Shown: one piece after another, positions 6,950-8,024 of the stretch
Numbering within the stretch: the stretch's first letter is position 1
How the letters are laid out: each line of letters begins with the position of its first letter
Assembly (NCBI GenBank): GCA_950072225.1
Contig: CATMOP010000080.1
Span: 1-8,024 of the forward strand
Direction of reading: 5' to 3'
DNA length: 8,024 nucleotides
Source: an uncultured Nitrospina sp.
Lineage (GTDB): Bacteria; Nitrospinota; Nitrospinia; Nitrospinales; VA-1
Made by a program: the position numbers and the translations under genes
Notes under the pieces: model-generated
Databases searched by the model: none
The model's input: only the letters and a program-made list of their open reading frames with translations
What the model was told of the DNA's origin: nothing

Positions 6950-7483
6950 TTACATTCCCAGTTTCTGGGGATAGATGGCTTCTGCCACTTCAGGGCCTTC
7001 CAGCCGGGTTTTACGTTTCGTGGTTGAGATCAGGTAGGTCTCGTCTGCATGCAGACGTTGTTTTAAGTTTTCAAAATGAACTTTAATAGGTTTGGATGAA
7101 ATATCTTCATCCGATTTCTGCGGGACGATTATAAAATGTTTTTCCCCTAATACATCACGGTATTTGCGTTTCATGTCCATTTTATAGGCCTGATAACCAG
7201 GAAGGGACTCCGCGCCAGCATAAGGTGTTTCATTTAAAACCTTGTAGTGATCAGGAATATAAACATTGGCAAAATAGTCGGGACCTAGAGAATGATGAAC
7301 CGTGGTCTTGACCTTTAAAACCCTCAGGCTTTCCTCTGTGGGAATCATATTCATTTCTACCCAATAGGTCCGGTCATGAAAATTCAGGTTCTCAAGAAAC
7401 ACGATTCCATACAGGGCACTAAACTTGAATTGCAAAAAAATGCCTAAAAACACCCATCCAAAGACTCTCCAGAATTTTCTCAC
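6950..7483 (-). CDS. Unrecognised protein with N-terminal membrane anchor or signal
   Basis: I do not recognise this 177-residue protein. Residues 1-25 have basic residues R2, K3 and R6, then a hydrophobic and aromatic run (VFGWVFLGIFLQF), so it is probably an uncleaved signal anchor or a signal peptide, with the rest outside the cytoplasm. The remainder is soluble-looking, contains several short beta-strand-like stretches (TYWVEMNM, VLKVKTTVHHSL, HFIIVPQ, KPIKVHF) and has no cysteines or obvious catalytic motif. The start is GTG at 7483-7481; GAGG within AGGACGAGG lies nine bases upstream and supports this choice, as no nearby in-frame ATG has a comparable site. It is the first gene of a three-gene operon with the J-protein and the four-helix membrane protein, and the five-base gap to the J-protein gene argues that they are expressed together. 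Confidence 0.8.
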   Translation of the reverse strand: MRKFWRVFGWVFLGIFLQFKFSALYGIVFLENLNFHDRTYWVEMNMIPTEESLRVLKVKTTVHHSLGPDYFANVYIPDHYKVLNETPYAGAESLPGYQAYKMDMKRKYRDVLGEKHFIIVPQKSDEDISSKPIKVHFENLKQRLHADETYLISTTKRKTRLEGPEVAEAIYPQKLGM

Positions 7484-7559
7484 CGCAATGAACCTCGTCC
7501 TTTTTTGATCCTTTACGAAAAATGCAGAATGGATCTCATTAACAAACCTTTAAAAAATT

Positions 7560-7588
7560 ATTATCCGGGAATCGCAGAACAAAAGCAA
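7560..7588 (-). promoter_or_regulatory. Sigma70-type promoter candidate for the J-protein operon
   Basis: On the minus strand a GATAAT -10 (7560-7565) is preceded, with a 17-base spacer, by TTGCTT (7583-7588). The -10 matches the consensus at five of six bases and the -35 at three of six. The expected transcript would start about 70 bases before the GTG at 7483. No heat-shock sigma32-like pair was noticed, although a J-protein is in the operon. Confidence 0.45.
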
Positions 7589-7703
7589 CCGGGGGTAAGT
7601 TTCGGTACAGCCCTATAATTCTGCAATAAAATTTCGGAATACACGAATTAAAAGTATAAAAGATTTTATTTTACACAGAAAAGGTAGCAATCAATTAAAA
7701 TAT
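7589..7703. other. A+T-rich intergenic region between divergent genes
   Basis: This is the upstream part of the 220-base gap between the J-protein operon and the right-edge ORF. A perfect TATAAT on the + strand at 7614-7619 could be a -10 for that ORF, but the bases at the -35 distance are G-rich and do not match. A second TATAAA lies at 7655-7660, next to an A+T-only inverted repeat (ATAAAA, GA, TTTTAT; 7656-7669). No tRNA fragment, integrase site or direct repeat typical of an attachment site was seen. A+T content rises sharply from about 7615 onward. Confidence 0.35.
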
Positions 7704-8024
7704 ATGACACACAATAAAAAAATAGATGGTAAAATTATGTTAGATGAAATTTTACCTCATATTAATGATGAAGAACGAAAGAATCATATGAGGTTTGTTG
7801 ATTTAAAAATTACTGCTGGAGGTGACCAAGCAGATGAAAAAGATATTCTTAAACATGTAAAGCATGAGGATTTTATTTTAATAGTAAATGATTTTTTTAA
7901 TTCAACTAGCTATCCACATTATGTGGTTTTCACAGGAAATATATCTCATGCAATTTGGAAAAAAATAAAATTAAATAAAATTTCCAAAGTTAAATTTAAT
8001 GATAAATCAAAAGCTGTTTTAATG
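7704..8024 (+). CDS. Unrecognised A+T-rich ORF, runs off the right edge
   Basis: From ATG 7704 the frame stays open for 107 codons to the last base, so the 3' end lies outside the window. The product begins MTHNKKIDGKIMLDEILPHI, is rich in Lys, Asp, Ile and Asn, and shows alternating strand and helix-like segments (FVDLKITAGG, DFILIVNDFF, HYVVFTGNIS). It has no signal peptide or membrane helix, and I do not recognise a family. By hand count only 15 of 107 third positions are G or C, far fewer than in the genes to the left, which points to horizontal transfer. There is no good Shine-Dalgarno near 7704 (AAGG is about 20 bases away); an in-frame ATG at 7737 is an alternative start with no better site. 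Continuous coding over 321 A+T-rich bases, where stop codons should be frequent, supports a real gene. Confidence 0.65.
   Translation, partial: MTHNKKIDGKIMLDEILPHINDEERKNHMRFVDLKITAGGDQADEKDILKHVKHEDFILIVNDFFNSTSYPHYVVFTGNISHAIWKKIKLNKISKVKFNDKSKAVLM

Noticed and set aside
7656..7669. Inverted repeat ATAAAA-GA-TTTTAT as an operator or hairpin
   Set aside because: It is A/T-only in an A+T-rich region, where such palindromes arise easily by chance.
1..8024. CRISPR arrays, tRNA or rRNA genes, insertion sequences
   Set aside because: No regularly spaced repeats, cloverleaf-like sequence, rRNA stretch, transposase motif or terminal inverted repeats were seen on either strand.

Overview
The window looks like a chromosomal stretch of a Gram-negative bacterium of moderate G+C content. 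The exported metal-binding protein feeding an ABC permease and the B12-type radical SAM protein fit that. The particular J-protein type and the substrate-binding protein that lacks the usual first histidine recall Desulfobacterota/Nitrospinota-like genomes. That placement rests on memory of protein families and is only tentative.

Left part, + strand (1-2164): the end of a small single-domain cupin protein that is cut by the window edge; a G+C-rich, hairpin-forming spacer; and a 591-residue radical SAM protein with a B12-binding-like N-terminal half. This gene converges on a minus-strand block across an 84-base gap.

Middle, - strand (5304 down to 2249): a tightly packed four-gene metal operon. 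In transcription order it encodes a periplasmic ZnuA-like binding protein with a His-rich loop, an ABC ATPase with a His-rich tail, a ZnuB-like permease, and a short cation-diffusion-facilitator-like membrane protein. The junctions are a 4-base overlap, a 4-base overlap and a 1-base gap. A 23-base inverted repeat (TCAGTA-N11-TACTGA) covers the best -10 candidate ahead of the operon and is a possible metalloregulator operator. The gene content suggests uptake of zinc (or manganese) into the cytoplasm, with the last protein possibly moving metal out again.

Right part, - strand (7483 down to 5383): a second compact operon of three genes. It encodes an unrecognised membrane-anchored protein, a J-domain co-chaperone with a hydrophobic middle and a DnaJ-type C-terminal domain, and an unrecognised four-helix membrane protein. 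The last two overlap by 4 bases. A plausible sigma70-type promoter lies at 7560-7588. The arrangement suggests a J-protein working at the inner membrane, but this is inference from context.

Right edge, + strand (7704-8024): an open reading frame that runs off the window, with A+T-rich codon use very unlike the other genes (15 G/C third positions in 107 codons by hand count). Together with its A+T-rich upstream region it marks the probable start of a horizontally acquired segment. Its product was not recognised.
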